64,000 bases of DNA from Pseudomonadota bacterium (GCA_021848325.1 JAJZUU010000003.1:1-64000); one strand, 5' to 3'. Shown: positions 17,734 to 30,066, counted from the first letter of the stretch. Notes: generated by a model from the letters alone, not told the origin. Numbers and translations are program-made.

Positions 17734-18498
17734 ATGATAAATGTTATCCCAATACCCGCCTTCGAAGACAATTACATCTGGGTCATACGCAACGGACGAT
17801 GCGCCGCGGCGGTGGACCCCGGCGACGCCGCCCCGCTGCTGGATTACCTGGGGCGCGAAGGACTTCGCCTGGTGGCTGTCCTCAACACCCACCACCACGG
17901 CGACCATGTGGCGGGAAACGCCGATCTGCTTGCGCGCTTCGAGGTGCCCGTGTACGGGCCGAAGCGGGAACACATCGCCACCGTGTCCGAACCGCTGGAG
18001 GAAGGAGACCGGGTGAGACTGCCCGAGATCTCCCTGGAACTCGCCGTGCTGGACATCCCCGGCCACACCGCCGGCCACATCGCCTATTATGGGGCAAACG
18101 CCCTGTTCTGTGGCGATACCCTGTTCGGTTGCGGCTGCGGCAGATTGTTCGAAGGCAGCCCGGCCCAGATGCACGCGTCCCTGCAGAAGCTCGCGCGCCT
18201 GCCGGATGACACCCTGGTCTACTGCGCCCATGAATACACCCTGGCAAATATCCGCTTCGCCAAGTCCGTCGAGCCCTGCAACGGCGATCTTGCCCAACGG
18301 GAGGAGACCGACCGCAGGGCGAGGAGCGAAAACCGCCCCACCCTTCCCTCCACCATCGGGCTGGAGAGGCGTACCAATCCCTTCCTGCGCTGCGATCAAC
18401 CCGAGATCATTCGGGCCGCAAGCGCGCACGCGGGGATGGATCTGCCGGACACCGTAGCGGTATTCCGCGCCGTCCGGGAATGGAAGGACCGTGCCTGA
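17734..18498 (+). CDS. gloB: Hydroxyacylglutathione hydrolase (glyoxalase II)
   Basis: NTHHHGDHVAGN metal-binding motif, FCGDTLFGCGCGRLFEG. Confidence 0.94.
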   Translation: MINVIPIPAFEDNYIWVIRNGRCAAAVDPGDAAPLLDYLGREGLRLVAVLNTHHHGDHVAGNADLLARFEVPVYGPKREHIATVSEPLEEGDRVRLPEISLELAVLDIPGHTAGHIAYYGANALFCGDTLFGCGCGRLFEGSPAQMHASLQKLARLPDDTLVYCAHEYTLANIRFAKSVEPCNGDLAQREETDRRARSENRPTLPSTIGLERRTNPFLRCDQPEIIRAASAHAGMDLPDTVAVFRAVREWKDRA

Positions 18499-18802
18499 AC
18501 CTCCTGCAAGCAATAGGCTTTTATACGTTTAATCAATATGATGCATCCATCCGTCACGCCCCTGCCCTAAAGAAGCCGTCGGCCGTGCCGTTTCCTTTTC
18601 TTGACGTGACGGCACCACCTTGGTTACCATCGCAACAAAATTCAAAGCCTGGGCAGCCGGCGCCACGCCCGCGGGCAATGCGCGCCACGGCCGGATACAA
18701 CGGATTGGCCGCAAGGCGCGTGCCGGGCCGGGATCGCATCTGGGGGTGTTCCAGCCTCCAAACAAGACGAATCACGAGGGATTATAAAAACATGATTTCG
18801 GC

Positions 18803-20479
18803 ATGAAGCTGACAAGATTTGCCCTCTCCTTGCTAGCGCTATCACTGCTGGGCGCCTGCGCAGGCGTGCCTTCGCATCCCCCGCAAAGCACCGGGGTCGC
18901 CCCCCCGATAGCCGAAACCCCGGCCCCGACGGGAGAACCCCGCCTGTCCCAGGACATCCAACACCAAGAGGCAGCAATCGGCGCCCCCGACGCCTCCTCT
19001 CCGCAAACAGCGGCCACCGCCGACGCAGCGACTGAAGATGCCGCCACCGACGCGCCGGTGCATCTTGCCACCAGCCCCGCGATACCCGCGCCGCCGGCCG
19101 ATCTTTGGCAGCGCATCCGCGACGGCTTCGCGCTGCCGGAAATAGACACCCCCCTGGTGCGCGATAACGAAGAATGGTACGCGCAGCGGCCGGATTACGT
19201 GCAGCGCATGGTGGAACGCAGCAAGCGCTACCTGTACTACGTAGTGCATGAGGTCGAAAAACGCGGGATGCCCACCGAGATCGCCTTGTTGCCCATGGTA
19301 GAAAGCGCTTACAATCCAAAGGCCTATTCCCGCAGCCACGCCTCCGGCATCTGGCAATTCACCGCCGACACGGGGCGGCATTACGGCCTGCAACAGAACT
19401 GGTGGTATGACGGCAGGCGGGACATCCTGGCAGCCACCGACGCCGCGCTGGACTATCTGGAGAACCTGCACAAAATGTTCGGCAGTTGGGACCTCGCGCT
19501 GGCCGCCTACAACTGGGGGGAAGGCGCCGTGTCCCGAGCCATTGCCCGCAACCAAGCCAGGGGGGAACCTACCGACTACCTGAGCCTGCGGCTGCCCACG
19601 GAAACCCGGAATTACGTGCCGCGCCTGATCGCCCTCAAAAACATCGTCACCGATCCCGGCAAATTCGGATTGAGGCTGGCATCCATCCCGAACCACCCCT
19701 ACTTCACCACAGTGACCGTGGACCGCCCGGTAGACGTGAAGGTAGCGGCCCGCCTGGCGGAAGTTCCGGTGAGCGAGTTTGTCTCCCTCAACCCCGCCTA
19801 CAACCGCCCTGTCGTCACCTCTCCCGGTGGCGCAACCTTGCTGCTACCGGTGGAAAAGGCGGACACCTTCAACGAAAATCTGGAGAGCTATTCCGATGCG
19901 CTGGTTTCCTGGCGAAGCTATACCGCGACCAGGCGCGAGCGACTGGAAAGGATCGCCCACCATTTCGGCATCGGCCTTGCCCGCCTGAGAGAAATCAACG
20001 ACATCTCGCCCAGAAAAAGGCTGGCGGCGCGAGGGGAAACCCTGTTGGTTCCCACCCTGGGCCACAAGGCTGGCACCAGGGAGGCCGCGGCGGATTTCCG
20101 CCCCACGGTGCAGGAAAGATTTGCCTCTTCGCGGGAAATCCGCCACATTGTCAAGAAGGGTGAGACGCTGTTTGGCATCGCCCGGCACCATCGGGTCACC
20201 ACCGCCCAGATCAAGGCCTGGAACGGGCTCAAGTCCAACCACATCGCCCGGGGGCAAAGACTTGTCATCCGCATCGCGGCCTCCGGCAAGCACGAACCGC
20301 TGGTGGCAAAGAACCGCCACCAGGAAAGGAAACGGACCCTGTACACCGTCCGCCGCGGAGACACCTTGCACAGCATCGCGCGCCGCTTCAAGGTGGCGGT
20401 CAACGACATCCAGCGCTGGAACAACCTGCACCGCGGGCATACGCTCCATCCGGGGCAGAGGGTCACCGTCTACCTGTAA
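18803..20479 (+). CDS. mltD: Membrane-bound lytic murein transglycosylase D with LysM repeats
   Basis: Lipobox LLGACAG, MVESAYNPKAYSRSHASGIWQF, C-terminal LysM repeats. Confidence 0.93.
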   Translation: MKLTRFALSLLALSLLGACAGVPSHPPQSTGVAPPIAETPAPTGEPRLSQDIQHQEAAIGAPDASSPQTAATADAATEDAATDAPVHLATSPAIPAPPADLWQRIRDGFALPEIDTPLVRDNEEWYAQRPDYVQRMVERSKRYLYYVVHEVEKRGMPTEIALLPMVESAYNPKAYSRSHASGIWQFTADTGRHYGLQQNWWYDGRRDILAATDAALDYLENLHKMFGSWDLALAAYNWGEGAVSRAIARNQARGEPTDYLSLRLPTETRNYVPRLIALKNIVTDPGKFGLRLASIPNHPYFTTVTVDRPVDVKVAARLAEVPVSEFVSLNPAYNRPVVTSPGGATLLLPVEKADTFNENLESYSDALVSWRSYTATRRERLERIAHHFGIGLARLREINDISPRKRLAARGETLLVPTLGHKAGTREAAADFRPTVQERFASSREIRHIVKKGETLFGIARHHRVTTAQIKAWNGLKSNHIARGQRLVIRIAASGKHEPLVAKNRHQERKRTLYTVRRGDTLHSIARRFKVAVNDIQRWNNLHRGHTLHPGQRVTVYL

Positions 20480-20547
20480 ACCCGCTTGATTCTCGGCATC
20501 TCCGCGGTGAAGTGCGGCAATCAGGGGACATCTCCCCGGTATACCGC

Positions 20548-22572
20548 TCACGATATTCCCGGCCCGTGCAGGTGGCAGCGGGTCCCGTGGGTGGGGCTGA
20601 TTTGCACCAGCGGCGGTTCCGTCCCGCTGCATATGGGCAGGGCCTCGGGACAGCGCGGGTGGAAATGGCAGCCCGGGGGGGGAGCGAGCGGCGAAGGGGG
20701 GTCCCCCTGGAGCCGCATCACCGGGCGCCCTGCGGCCCGCTCAATTACCGGCACCGCGGACAGCAGTGCCCGGGTATAGGGATGGGCGGGACGTCCCAGT
20801 ACCTCCGGGGCACTGCCCTGTTCCACGATCCGCCCCAGATACATGACCGCCACATCATGGGCCAGGTATTCCACTACCGACAGGTTGTGGGTGATGAACA
20901 GATAGGTCAGGCCAAGTTCGTCCTGCAGCCTCTTCAGCAGGTTCAGTATCTGCGCCTGAACCGAGACATCCAGGGCGCTGGTGGGCTCGTCGCAGATGAT
21001 CAGCTTGGGTCCCACCGCCAGCGCCCGGGCGATGGCGACGCGCTGGCGCTGGCCGCCGGAGAACTCGTGGGGGTAGCGCTGCCTGGCCTCCGCCGACAGC
21101 CCCACCTGGGCGAGGATGTCGTCTATGCGCCGATGGCGCTCCTCTTTGCTTGCGCCCACCCCTAAGGCAACCATCCCCTCCTCGATGATGTCCGCGATCG
21201 GCATGCGGGGGTTGAGGGAAGCGTAAGGGTCCTGAAAAATGAATTGGAATTCCCCGCGGCGGCGGCGCAAGGTGGAGCGTTTCAGGGTGGTGAGTTCCGT
21301 CCCCGCGAAATAAACCCGCCCGCCGCTGGGGCGGATCAGTTGCAGAATCCCCTTGGCCACGGTGGTCTTGCCGCAGCCGGATTCCCCCACCAGGGCCAGG
21401 GTCCTGCCCCGCTGAATGCTCAGGCTTACCCCGTCCACCGCCTTGACCAGCGCCGCAACGCGTTTGAACACCCCCTTGTGCACCGGGAAATGGACCCGCA
21501 GGTCTTCCACCCGCAACAGCGCCTCCCCGGCCGCTGCGACAGGGACGGGAGCCGCTTCCCGCAGCCCCGCCGGGGCAACCGCGGGCGCCGCCCTCCGGCC
21601 CTCCGTCAGGTGGCAGCGCGCCCATTGGCCGGGGGACACCTCGCGCCAGGGAGGTACCGCCTCATGGCACAGGCCCCAAACCAGATCGCAACGCGGCGCA
21701 AAACGGCAGCCCCGGAATGTTCCGGTGAGAGACGGCACGCTCCCGCCGATCACCTCCAGTTTCTGTGTCCGTTTGCCCCATCCCGGCAACGCGGCGAACA
21801 GCTTCCTGGAATAGGGATGGAAGGGGGCCCCGAAGAAACGTTCCCGATCCGCCAACTCCACGATCTCGCCGGCATACATCACCGCGACCCGGTGCGCCAT
21901 TTCGGCCACCACCCCCAGGTCGTGGGTGATCAGCAGGATGGACATGCCACTCGCGGCCTGGAGGTCGCGCATCAACTGCAGAACCTGGGCCTGGATGGTC
22001 ACGTCCAGGGCGGTGGTGGGCTCGTCGGCGATCAACAGGTCGGGCTTGCCCGCCAGGGACATGGCGATCATTACCCGCTGTTTCATGCCGCCGGAGAGCT
22101 GGAACGGATAGGCATCGAAACGGTGCGCCGCATCGGGTATGCCCACCGCCCGGAGCAGTTCCGCCACCCGGCCGCGCACGGCACGGCGGCCTTCGACCGG
22201 ACCATGCCTGTGCAGCACCTCGGCGATCTGCTCCCCCACCGGCATTACGGGATTCAGGCTGAGCATCGGTTCCTGGAAGATCATCCCGATTTGCCTGCCG
22301 CGGACACCGCGCATGGCCACTTCCGGCAAGGCCGTCAGGTCCTGGCCGTGCAGGCGCACCGAGCCCGAGACGATGCGGCCGTTTTCCGGCAGCAGCCGCA
22401 TCAGGGACAAGGCGGTCATGGACTTGCCGCACCCGGATTCCCCCAGCAGGGCGAAGGTCTGGTTCTGTTCCAGGGAAAAGCTCACCCCGTCCACCGCCCG
22501 CACCACCGCGTCACCGGAGGCAAGCCAGGTCCTGAGGCGTTCCACCTGCAGCAAGTGTCCGCCGTCAGCCAT
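20548..22572 (-). CDS. yejF: Dual-ATPase peptide ABC transporter ATP-binding protein (YejF-type)
   Basis: Two Walker A motifs ([28 protein letters not shown]) and two ABC signatures. Confidence 0.88.
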   Translation of the reverse strand: MADGGHLLQVERLRTWLASGDAVVRAVDGVSFSLEQNQTFALLGESGCGKSMTALSLMRLLPENGRIVSGSVRLHGQDLTALPEVAMRGVRGRQIGMIFQEPMLSLNPVMPVGEQIAEVLHRHGPVEGRRAVRGRVAELLRAVGIPDAAHRFDAYPFQLSGGMKQRVMIAMSLAGKPDLLIADEPTTALDVTIQAQVLQLMRDLQAASGMSILLITHDLGVVAEMAHRVAVMYAGEIVELADRERFFGAPFHPYSRKLFAALPGWGKRTQKLEVIGGSVPSLTGTFRGCRFAPRCDLVWGLCHEAVPPWREVSPGQWARCHLTEGRRAAPAVAPAGLREAAPVPVAAAGEALLRVEDLRVHFPVHKGVFKRVAALVKAVDGVSLSIQRGRTLALVGESGCGKTTVAKGILQLIRPSGGRVYFAGTELTTLKRSTLRRRRGEFQFIFQDPYASLNPRMPIADIIEEGMVALGVGASKEERHRRIDDILAQVGLSAEARQRYPHEFSGGQRQRVAIARALAVGPKLIICDEPTSALDVSVQAQILNLLKRLQDELGLTYLFITHNLSVVEYLAHDVAVMYLGRIVEQGSAPEVLGRPAHPYTRALLSAVPVIERAAGRPVMRLQGDPPSPLAPPPGCHFHPRCPEALPICSGTEPPLVQISPTHGTRCHLHGPGIS

Positions 22573-24043
22573 GGGACTCCCCGTCGGGGCGTCTTCCGAA
22601 CAATCTCGACAGCACGGCCGAGGGTATCCGGCGCGCCTCGGCGTGGGGATCGAAGGCGTCGCGCACCACGTCGGCGAAGACGTTGGCCGCCAGCACCAGC
22701 CCGAACATGAACACGAAAGCCGCCAGCAACGACCACCATACCATGGGCTCGCGCGCCATCTCCAGCCGCGCGCTGTTGATCATGTTGCCCCAGCTCTGGG
22801 TGGAGGGGTCGACCCCCACCCCGACGTAAGACAGCACCGCCTCCGCCAGCACCAGGCCGCTGAAGTCCATCACCACCGAGATCAGCACGATGTGCATCAC
22901 GTTGGGCAGGATATGGCGGCTGATGATGCGCCAGTGACCGACACCGAAGGCCTGGGCCGCCTGCACGTAATCCAGTTCGCGCAGCTTCAGGGCCTCGCCG
23001 CGCAGCAGGCGGCACAGCCCGGTCCAACTGGTGACGCCGAGGATGATGCAGAGGAACAGCAGGCGGATGTCCGCCCGCGCCGCCACCGTGTCGAACAGAT
23101 CCGGGTTGCTCTCGATGTATACCTGCATGATCAGCACCGCCGCGGCGATCAGCAGTACGCTGGGAATGGAATTGAGCGTGGTGTAGATATACTGGATCAC
23201 GTCGTCCGCCCATCCGCGCAGATAGCCCGCCATGATGCCCAGCAGCAGCGCGAAGGGCAGCATCACCAGGGTGGTCAGGGTGCCGATCACCAGGCCGGTG
23301 CGTATGCTCTTCAAGGCCTGGTAAAACACGTCCTGCCCCACCTTGTCGGTGCCGAGCACGTGGTATTTTGGCCCCAGGCCGATGGCCAGAAAGACCAGCA
23401 ACAGGATGGCCCCCAGGGTCGCCAGCAGGGACCGCCAGGGGATCTCGCCGCCTCCGCGCCACATCGCGGCCCAGACGGCAGCCGCCGACCGGCGCTGCCG
23501 CCGCGCCAGCCACTGCACCAGCCCATAGCCCAGCAGCGCCCACAGCAGCGCCGCCTTGCCCGCCGCGGCCAGCGCCGTGTACAGGATATCCGGTCCGCGC
23601 TCGCGCTCGGGATGGGCTAGCTGGGCGCCGCCGTACTTAAGCCGGGGATATCCCCTGATACGCCTGCCGTCGGGCAGCACGATGGCCTCCTTGGCGTACA
23701 GGTGGGTGGCGAAAGGCGCGGAATAGGTCTTCTCCACGTGCTCCCTGAGCGGGCTCGCCACCACGTCCAGCAGGCTCAGCACCTCCGCCGAATAGTAGCG
23801 TCCGGTCTCCCCGCCGTGGTTCGCCAGGGGCAACCGGAAATGCACCGAATCCATCAACCCGATCGCCACGTAGGCCACTAGCACGACCAGCGCCGCCATC
23901 CCTGCCGGGTCTCTCACCACCCTGCGCCAGGATGCGGCCAGGTGCTCGTGGCGGCGGACATACAGGGCGAAAGCCGCCACCCCGGCGAACAGCAGGAAAA
24001 TCAGCAGATCGGTCCACAGGAGGACGGGCTTGAATGGCATCAT
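22565..24043 (-). CDS. yejE: Peptide ABC transporter permease (YejE-type)
   Basis: BPD transport pattern FHVLGTDKVGQDVFYQALKSIRTGLVIG; operon context. Confidence 0.87.
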   Translation of the reverse strand: MMPFKPVLLWTDLLIFLLFAGVAAFALYVRRHEHLAASWRRVVRDPAGMAALVVLVAYVAIGLMDSVHFRLPLANHGGETGRYYSAEVLSLLDVVASPLREHVEKTYSAPFATHLYAKEAIVLPDGRRIRGYPRLKYGGAQLAHPERERGPDILYTALAAAGKAALLWALLGYGLVQWLARRQRRSAAAVWAAMWRGGGEIPWRSLLATLGAILLLVFLAIGLGPKYHVLGTDKVGQDVFYQALKSIRTGLVIGTLTTLVMLPFALLLGIMAGYLRGWADDVIQYIYTTLNSIPSVLLIAAAVLIMQVYIESNPDLFDTVAARADIRLLFLCIILGVTSWTGLCRLLRGEALKLRELDYVQAAQAFGVGHWRIISRHILPNVMHIVLISVVMDFSGLVLAEAVLSYVGVGVDPSTQSWGNMINSARLEMAREPMVWWSLLAAFVFMFGLVLAANVFADVVRDAFDPHAEARRIPSAVLSRLFGRRPDGESHG

Positions 24044-25017
24044 TCCAGCCTGACCCGGGGGTCGACCAGGGTATAGGAGATATCCGTCAACACCAGGCCG
24101 ATGATGTACAGCACCGAACCGAGGAACACCATGGCACGCACGATGGCGAAATCCTGGGCGTTGATGGCGTCGATGGTGTAGCTGCCCAGGCCCGGGATGC
24201 CGAAAAAGGATTCCGTGATGAGGCTGCCCATGAACAGCAGCGGGATCACCACCACCGAGCCGGTCAGGATCGGGATCATGGCGTTGGCGAGCACGTGCCG
24301 GAACAGCACCCGCGGTTCCGACAGCCCCTTGGCGCGGGCGGTGCGCACGTAGTCCTTGCCCGCTTCCTCGAGGAAGATGGTGCGGTACCAGCGCGCACCG
24401 CTGCCGATGCCGCTCACCACCCCGATCGCAATCGGCAGGATCACGAACTTGAAGGCGCTAAGGCCGCCCGCGAACCCGGAAATGGGCACCAGGTGCCATA
24501 GCTTGCTGAACAGGTATTGCCCGGCGATGATATAGAACAGGCCGGAGATGGACATCAGGGCGACGCACAGCACCACCCCCCAGAAATCCAGGTAGGTGCC
24601 GCGGAAGAACACCATGAGCAGGGCGAAACTCACGTTCACCAGCAGCCCCAGCATGAATACCGGCACGGCGATGGCCAGGCTCGGCCCCATGCGGGTGCGG
24701 ATGTCGTAGCCGATGTCCCGGCCGTCGTCCGATCTGCCGAAGCGAAAGGCGAACATGCCTACCGACTTCTCATAGAAGATGGTGTCCGTGAACCTTTCCA
24801 GCCCGCGCCTTCCGGGGTTAAGCAGCAGCGGCTTGTCATAGCCGTGCTCCCGCTTCCACTTGGCGATGGCCTGCGGGGTCACGTGCTTGACGCCGAGGTG
24901 GATGCGCGCCATATCATCCGGGGTGTTGACTACGAAGAACAGGGCGAAGGTGAGCAGGTTCACCCCGATCAGGATGGGAATGGCGTAAAGGATGCGGCGA
25001 ACGATATAGCCGGTCAC
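24040..25017 (-). CDS. yejB: Peptide ABC transporter permease (YejB-type)
   Basis: GYIVRRILYAIPILIGVNLLTFALFFVVNTP; GTG start at 25017 overlapping upstream stop. Confidence 0.87.
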   Translation of the reverse strand: MTGYIVRRILYAIPILIGVNLLTFALFFVVNTPDDMARIHLGVKHVTPQAIAKWKREHGYDKPLLLNPGRRGLERFTDTIFYEKSVGMFAFRFGRSDDGRDIGYDIRTRMGPSLAIAVPVFMLGLLVNVSFALLMVFFRGTYLDFWGVVLCVALMSISGLFYIIAGQYLFSKLWHLVPISGFAGGLSAFKFVILPIAIGVVSGIGSGARWYRTIFLEEAGKDYVRTARAKGLSEPRVLFRHVLANAMIPILTGSVVVIPLLFMGSLITESFFGIPGLGSYTIDAINAQDFAIVRAMVFLGSVLYIIGLVLTDISYTLVDPRVRLE

Positions 25018-27185
25018 TTGGCCGCCATCCTTTCCTTGCGCCGGTACGCGAGCGCCGCGGGCAGCACCAGCGCCACCAGCCCCGCCCCGAGCAGGCCGAG
25101 GGGCCAGACGATGGGCTCGTTCCACTGGCGGCGCAGGCGTGCGCGCAGAACAGGGTCGATGCGCAGATACTTGAGCCCGTTGTTGGCCATCAGGTTGGGT
25201 TTGGCGTTATGGTACCAGGCATGGTACAGGGTGAACTGCTTGGGGTAGTAGCCCCACACCCAGGGCGCGTCCCGCCGCGCGATCGCCACCATGGCATCGA
25301 TGACCGCCTGGCGCCGGGGACCATCGTCCATGTCCTTCATCTCATCGAACAGGCGATTGAACTCCGAGTTGTCGTAGTTTGCGGCGTTCTCCCCCCCGTG
25401 TTTCGCCTTGCTGTTGGGCCCGTACAGCAGAAACAGGAAATTTTCCGGGTCCGGGTAGTCGGCGTTCCAGCCCCATTCGAACACCTGGGTATTGCCCTTC
25501 GACATCTTTTCCTGAAAGCGGTTGTAGTCGGTACTGCGGATCACCAACTGGATGTTCAGTTTCTGAAACTGCTTATGCAGCCACTCCAGGCGCGCCTTGC
25601 TGTCCGGGCCGGTGGCCATGGTGTCGAAATAAATCACCAGCGGCTTGCCGCTGCCGGCGTCGCGCCCATCCGGGTAACCCGCCTCGGCAAGCAGCCGCCT
25701 GGCCGTTGCGATGGACTTGCGCCGGGGGCTGCCGTCCACCCAGTCGTAGACGAAGGGATCGATGCCCGCCCGTCCCGCCACGTAGCCGAAAATCCCGGGC
25801 GGGATCGGCCCCTGGGCCGCGATCCCCCGCCCGTTGGCGAAAATGGAAATGAATTCGTCGTAATCCACGGCGATGGAGATGGCCTGCCGCAACTTTTCCG
25901 CCCGCGGGGAATAGCCTCCCACCACCGGGTCCAGCATGTTGAAACCCATGTACCAGATGGAGGCATCCACCGCGGTGGCCAAGCGGATGCCCTTGGCGCG
26001 CATGGCCGGGGTCAGGGTGGGATCGCCCTGGGCGCTCATCTGCACCGCCTGGTCGAAGCTGTCCGAGGATATCCCCGAGGCGTCGTAGTAGCCCTGCAGG
26101 AACTTGCTCCAGTAGGGAATGCTCTCCTTCTCCAGGCTGAACACCACCTGGTCCACGAACGGCAGGGGCTTGCCCGCATCCTTCAGCAATCCCGCCGCGG
26201 CGTCCCCCGGCTCGCCTTCACGGGGATAGACCTCGCCGTGGAAGTTGGGGTTGCGCGTCAGCACCATGCGGCGATTGGGATCATTCACGGTCAGCATGTA
26301 CGGACCGGTGCCGACCGGATACCAGTCCAGGGTGATGTTCTTCTGCTGCAGACCGGGCTGGGAATAGAAGCGATCCGCCTCGGCCGGCATCGGCGCGAAA
26401 AAGGCCATGGCCAGCCAGTAGATGAATTGGGGATACTTGCCCCGCAGCTTGATGCGGTAGGTATAGCGGTCCACCACCTCCGCCCCCGGCAGCGGATAGC
26501 GCTCCAGATCGAGATAACCCCGCCCCCCCGCCCGGGCCATCTTGTCGTACGCCTGCTGCAGGGTGGCCGCATACGCGGAGAGCCCCAGGATGTGTTCGCT
26601 CATCAGCCCGAAAATCGGCGAATTCAAGCGCGGGTCCGCCAATCTCTTGATCTGGTATACATAGTCGGCGGCGGTGAGTTCCCTTGTGCCTTGCTGCGAA
26701 AAGTCGGACAGGGTGTGGACCCGGTCCAGTTGGGCGCGGGACAGATGCTGATAGAGAAAATGCCCCCGCCCGTCGCGGGCAAAGGCAGGATGGGGCTGAT
26801 AATATATCCCCGGCTTGATGTGTATCTCGTACACGCTATAGCTGATCCGTCCCGTCGGCGCATTATCCGGAAGCCGGCGCCATTCGCTGTCGTAATAGGT
26901 GAGCTTTGGCATCTCCCTCGCAGTGAGGGGGATCAATGTGTAGGGACGCTTGAGAAAATGGTACTGCAACGGGGGCTCATAAATCTGCCCGGTAAACGGC
27001 ACCTCGTTGGCGCTGTAGGAACGGGCCGGATCCAGATGCTTCGGGCGCTCGCTGAATGCCGTATACAGGATATTCTTATCCTGGTCGGCGCCGGGATAAG
27101 GGTCGTTCCAGGGCGCCCCGCCACACGCTGCCAGCAGCAGCGGCAACATCAGGGCCAACAGATATCCGGCAACGGTGTTCATCGG
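25014..27185 (-). CDS. Peptide ABC transporter substrate-binding lipoprotein
   Basis: Lipobox LLLAAC, SBP family 5 pattern (LYTAFSERPKHLDPARSYSANE... VLTRNPNFHGE). Confidence 0.87.
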   Translation of the reverse strand, partial: PMNTVAGYLLALMLPLLLAACGGAPWNDPYPGADQDKNILYTAFSERPKHLDPARSYSANEVPFTGQIYEPPLQYHFLKRPYTLIPLTAREMPKLTYYDSEWRRLPDNAPTGRISYSVYEIHIKPGIYYQPHPAFARDGRGHFLYQHLSRAQLDRVHTLSDFSQQGTRELTAADYVYQIKRLADPRLNSPIFGLMSEHILGLSAYAATLQQAYDKMARAGGRGYLDLERYPLPGAEVVDRYTYRIKLRGKYPQFIYWLAMAFFAPMPAEADRFYSQPGLQQKNITLDWYPVGTGPYMLTVNDPNRRMVLTRNPNFHGEVYPREGEPGDAAAGLLKDAGKPLPFVDQVVFSLEKESIPYWSKFLQGYYDASGISSDSFDQAVQMSAQGDPTLTPAMRAKGIRLATAVDASIWYMGFNMLDPVVGGYSPRAEKLRQAISIAVDYDEFISIFANGRGIAAQGPIPPGIFGYVAGRAGIDPFVYDWVDGSPRRKSIATARRLLAEAGYPDGRDAGSGKPLVIYFDTMATGPDSKARLEWLHKQFQKLNIQLVIRSTDYNRFQEKMSKGNTQVFEWGWNADYPDPENFLFLLYGPNSKAKHGGENAANYDNSEFNRLFDEMKDMDDGPRRQAVIDAMVAIARRDAPWVWGYYPKQFTLYHAWYHNAKPNLMANNGLKYLRIDPVLRARLRRQWNEPIVWPLGLLGAGLVALVLPAALAYRRKERMAAK

Positions 27186-27312
27186 CCCCACAGTGTAGCG
27201 TAAAGCGTGCGCGGCCGTCATCCATGACCGCTGCGGGTGGGCTGCAAGCCGGGAAATTGGGTTATAATGCGCGGCTGGGCCACCACCTTAAACACCAGAA
27301 AAGGGAACTGCA

Positions 27313-28113
27313 ATGGGATTCTTGGCAAACAAGCGCGTCCTGATTACGGGGTTGATCAGCAATCGTTCCATCGCCTACGGGATTGCCGCCGCCATGAAGC
27401 GTGAAGGCGCGGAACTCGCCTTCACCTACCAGAACGACAAGGTGAAGGACCGGGTGATGGAACTGGCACGGGAACTCGGCTCCGATCTCGCCTTCCCCTG
27501 CGACGTGGCCAGCGATGAACAAATCGCCCAACTGTTCCGCGACTTGGGCCGTCATTGGGATGGGCTCGACTGCATCGTCCACTCCATCGCCTTTGTGCCT
27601 AAATCCGCCCTCGCCGGAGACTACATCGACGCTGTCACCCGGGAGAATTTCCAGGTCGCCCACGACATCAGTTCCTACAGCTTCGTCGCCCTGGCCAAGG
27701 CGGGCCTGCCGATGATGGAGGGGAGAAACGCCAGCCTGCTGACCATCTCCTATCTGGGCGCGGTGCGCGCGGTTCCCCACTACAATGTGATGGGCCTGGC
27801 CAAGGCCAGCCTGGAGGCCAATGTGCGCTACATGGCGCAAAGCCTCGGGCCCAAGGGCATCCGCGTCAATGCCGTTTCCGCCGGCCCGATCAAGACCCTG
27901 GCAGCGAGCGGCATCGCCGATTTCGGCAAGTTACTGTCTTACAACGAGAAAAATGCCCCGCTGCGGCGCAACGTCACGATCCACGAGGTGGGCAATGTCG
28001 CCGCATTCCTGTGCAGCGATCTGGCCAGCGGCGTCACCGGAGAGATCAGTTACGTGGACGGAGGCTTCAACACCAGCGCGCTGGGAAATGCCGACGAGGC
28101 CGGCGGCAATTGA
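27313..28113 (+). CDS. fabI: Enoyl-[acyl-carrier-protein] reductase (NADH)
   Basis: [69 protein letters not shown]. Confidence 0.96.
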   Translation: MGFLANKRVLITGLISNRSIAYGIAAAMKREGAELAFTYQNDKVKDRVMELARELGSDLAFPCDVASDEQIAQLFRDLGRHWDGLDCIVHSIAFVPKSALAGDYIDAVTRENFQVAHDISSYSFVALAKAGLPMMEGRNASLLTISYLGAVRAVPHYNVMGLAKASLEANVRYMAQSLGPKGIRVNAVSAGPIKTLAASGIADFGKLLSYNEKNAPLRRNVTIHEVGNVAAFLCSDLASGVTGEISYVDGGFNTSALGNADEAGGN

Positions 28114-28164
28114 CGCGCCGGCAAGGCCGGTCCGCCATGGGCGGCAGAGCGGCCCCGGAAAGTC

Positions 28165-30066
28165 TCATTGCTCCTTGTTGGCCAACTGCCGCTTGATCTC
28201 GATCTTGGCCCCCTGCTTGAGGCTGGCCAGATAGGCGACTGCGTACTGCTCGCCCAGCAGACGGCTGACCGCCTGTTGGTAGCCCTTCATCTTCGCCTCA
28301 TCCATTGCGCCCGCCTCAACCACCCGCTCGATCTGGAACAGGGTGAAACCTCCCTGGGAATTCACCACCCCCGCATAAGCGGGAAGCTTGCGGACATCCG
28401 CCTTGAACACCTGTTCCAGCGCCTCGGGGCCAAGCCCCTGGGCCTGTTGCCTGCCCACGGTCTTGGCCTCGCCCCAGGATGGATGAACCGGTTTGCCTTG
28501 CTGCAACTGTGCGAGCAGTTCCCGGCCCTGTTTCCGCGCCAGGGCGTCGGCCTGCTCATTCTGCAGGCGCGTGGTGATGTCGGCGCTGACTTCCGCGAAC
28601 GGCCTGAGGGCCTCGGCCTGATGGGCCACCACCCGGGCCGATACCAGGATGTTGGGCGCCACTTCGATCGCCTCCGTGTTGTGTCCGTTCTTCAGGGTAT
28701 CGTCGGAGAAAATGGCGTCCAGCAATTTCTTGTTATTCAGCACCGCAATCTCGCCACCCTTCCTGCTGATCCAGGGGCTGGTCTTAACGGTAAGCTTGAG
28801 GGCATCGGCGGCCGGCTTCAGACTGTCCGCCTGTTCGTACACCGTATTGCTGAAGTTGTCCGCCACCTCGGCAAATTTCCTGGCGGCCTTTTCCTTCCTG
28901 ATCTGGGCGGCGATCTCGTCCTTCACCTGGGCAAAGTCTTTCACCAGCGCCGGCTTGATCGCATTCAGCTTGATGATGTGAAAGCCGAAATCCGAGCGCA
29001 CCGGGCCCCTGATCTCGCCTACGGACATCTCGAAGGCCGCGTCGGAGAACGGTTTCACCATGTCGCCCCGCCCGAAAAATCCCAGGTCGCCCCCATTCTG
29101 CGCGGAACCGGGGTCCTGGGAAAATTTCCTCGCCAGCTCCGCAAATGCGGCCGGATGCTGGTTGACCTGGCGCAGGATTTCCTCGGCCTTCTTCTGCGCC
29201 GCGGCGACCTGTGCCGGGCTGGCATTCGGCGCCAGCGTGACAAGGATGTGCGAGGCGTCCCGCTGCTCCGGCACACGATACTGGGAAGCGTGGTCGTCGT
29301 AGTACTTCTTCAATTCCGCCTCGCTTATCTGTATCTGGGGCGCCAGCACGTCGGGCGAGAGCACCAAGTATTCCACTTGCACCCGTTCCGGGATCACGAA
29401 CTGGTCGCGGTGTCCGTCGTAGTACGCCTTCACGGCGGCCGGGTCCACTTTCACCTGGCCCAGCAACTGCGCCGGAGAGACCACCGCCTCGCGGATGACC
29501 CGCTGCTCGCCGCTCAACCGGGCCACGCGCCGCACCGTGGCATGGGAGGCAAAGGCACCCTCGGTCAATGCGTCCGTTAATTGCTGGGTCAGAAGCTCCT
29601 GCCTGACCCGGGACTCGAACATGACCGGAGTCATATTCTGGCCGCGCAACAGGGCACGGTATTGCTCGTCCGAAAAGCGCCCGTCCTTCTGGAACGCCGG
29701 GATATCGGCAATAACCCGCGCCAGTTGGGCATCGGGCACCACCAGCCCGGCTTGCTTGGCGGCGCGCACCAGCAGCGCCTGGTTCACCAGATCGTCCAAG
29801 ACCGCCTGCTTGAAGCGGGGGCTGTCCAGCATGCCCGGGGCCAGTGACGCCCCGAGGGTTGCCCGCAACCGGTCGCGCTGGCTGTTCAGGGCCTGGTCGA
29901 ATTGCTGGACGGTGATATCCTGGCCGCCCACGCTGGCGACCACATCCGTGCCGTTGCCGTGATGGAGATAGGAATCCACCCCCCACAGCGCGAAAGGCAC
30001 GATCAACAATGCCAGGATGATTTTCGCGAACCAGCCCTGGGCGCGGTCACGGATAGCTTCTAGCAT
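28165..30066 (-). CDS. ppiD: SurA N-terminal domain / peptidyl-prolyl isomerase PpiD
   Basis: [35 protein letters not shown] anchor; parvulin domain [14 protein letters not shown]. Confidence 0.9.
   Translation of the reverse strand: MLEAIRDRAQGWFAKIILALLIVPFALWGVDSYLHHGNGTDVVASVGGQDITVQQFDQALNSQRDRLRATLGASLAPGMLDSPRFKQAVLDDLVNQALLVRAAKQAGLVVPDAQLARVIADIPAFQKDGRFSDEQYRALLRGQNMTPVMFESRVRQELLTQQLTDALTEGAFASHATVRRVARLSGEQRVIREAVVSPAQLLGQVKVDPAAVKAYYDGHRDQFVIPERVQVEYLVLSPDVLAPQIQISEAELKKYYDDHASQYRVPEQRDASHILVTLAPNASPAQVAAAQKKAEEILRQVNQHPAAFAELARKFSQDPGSAQNGGDLGFFGRGDMVKPFSDAAFEMSVGEIRGPVRSDFGFHIIKLNAIKPALVKDFAQVKDEIAAQIRKEKAARKFAEVADNFSNTVYEQADSLKPAADALKLTVKTSPWISRKGGEIAVLNNKKLLDAIFSDDTLKNGHNTEAIEVAPNILVSARVVAHQAEALRPFAEVSADITTRLQNEQADALARKQGRELLAQLQQGKPVHPSWGEAKTVGRQQAQGLGPEALEQVFKADVRKLPAYAGVVNSQGGFTLFQIERVVEAGAMDEAKMKGYQQAVSRLLGEQYAVAYLASLKQGAKIEIKRQLANKEQ

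Noticed and set aside
18499-18802. Riboswitch upstream of mltD
   Set aside because: Checked by eye for a c-di-GMP-I type core; conserved motifs not found.
25209-27203. 664 aa plus-strand ORF
   Set aside because: Antisense to the peptide-binding lipoprotein; shadow frame.
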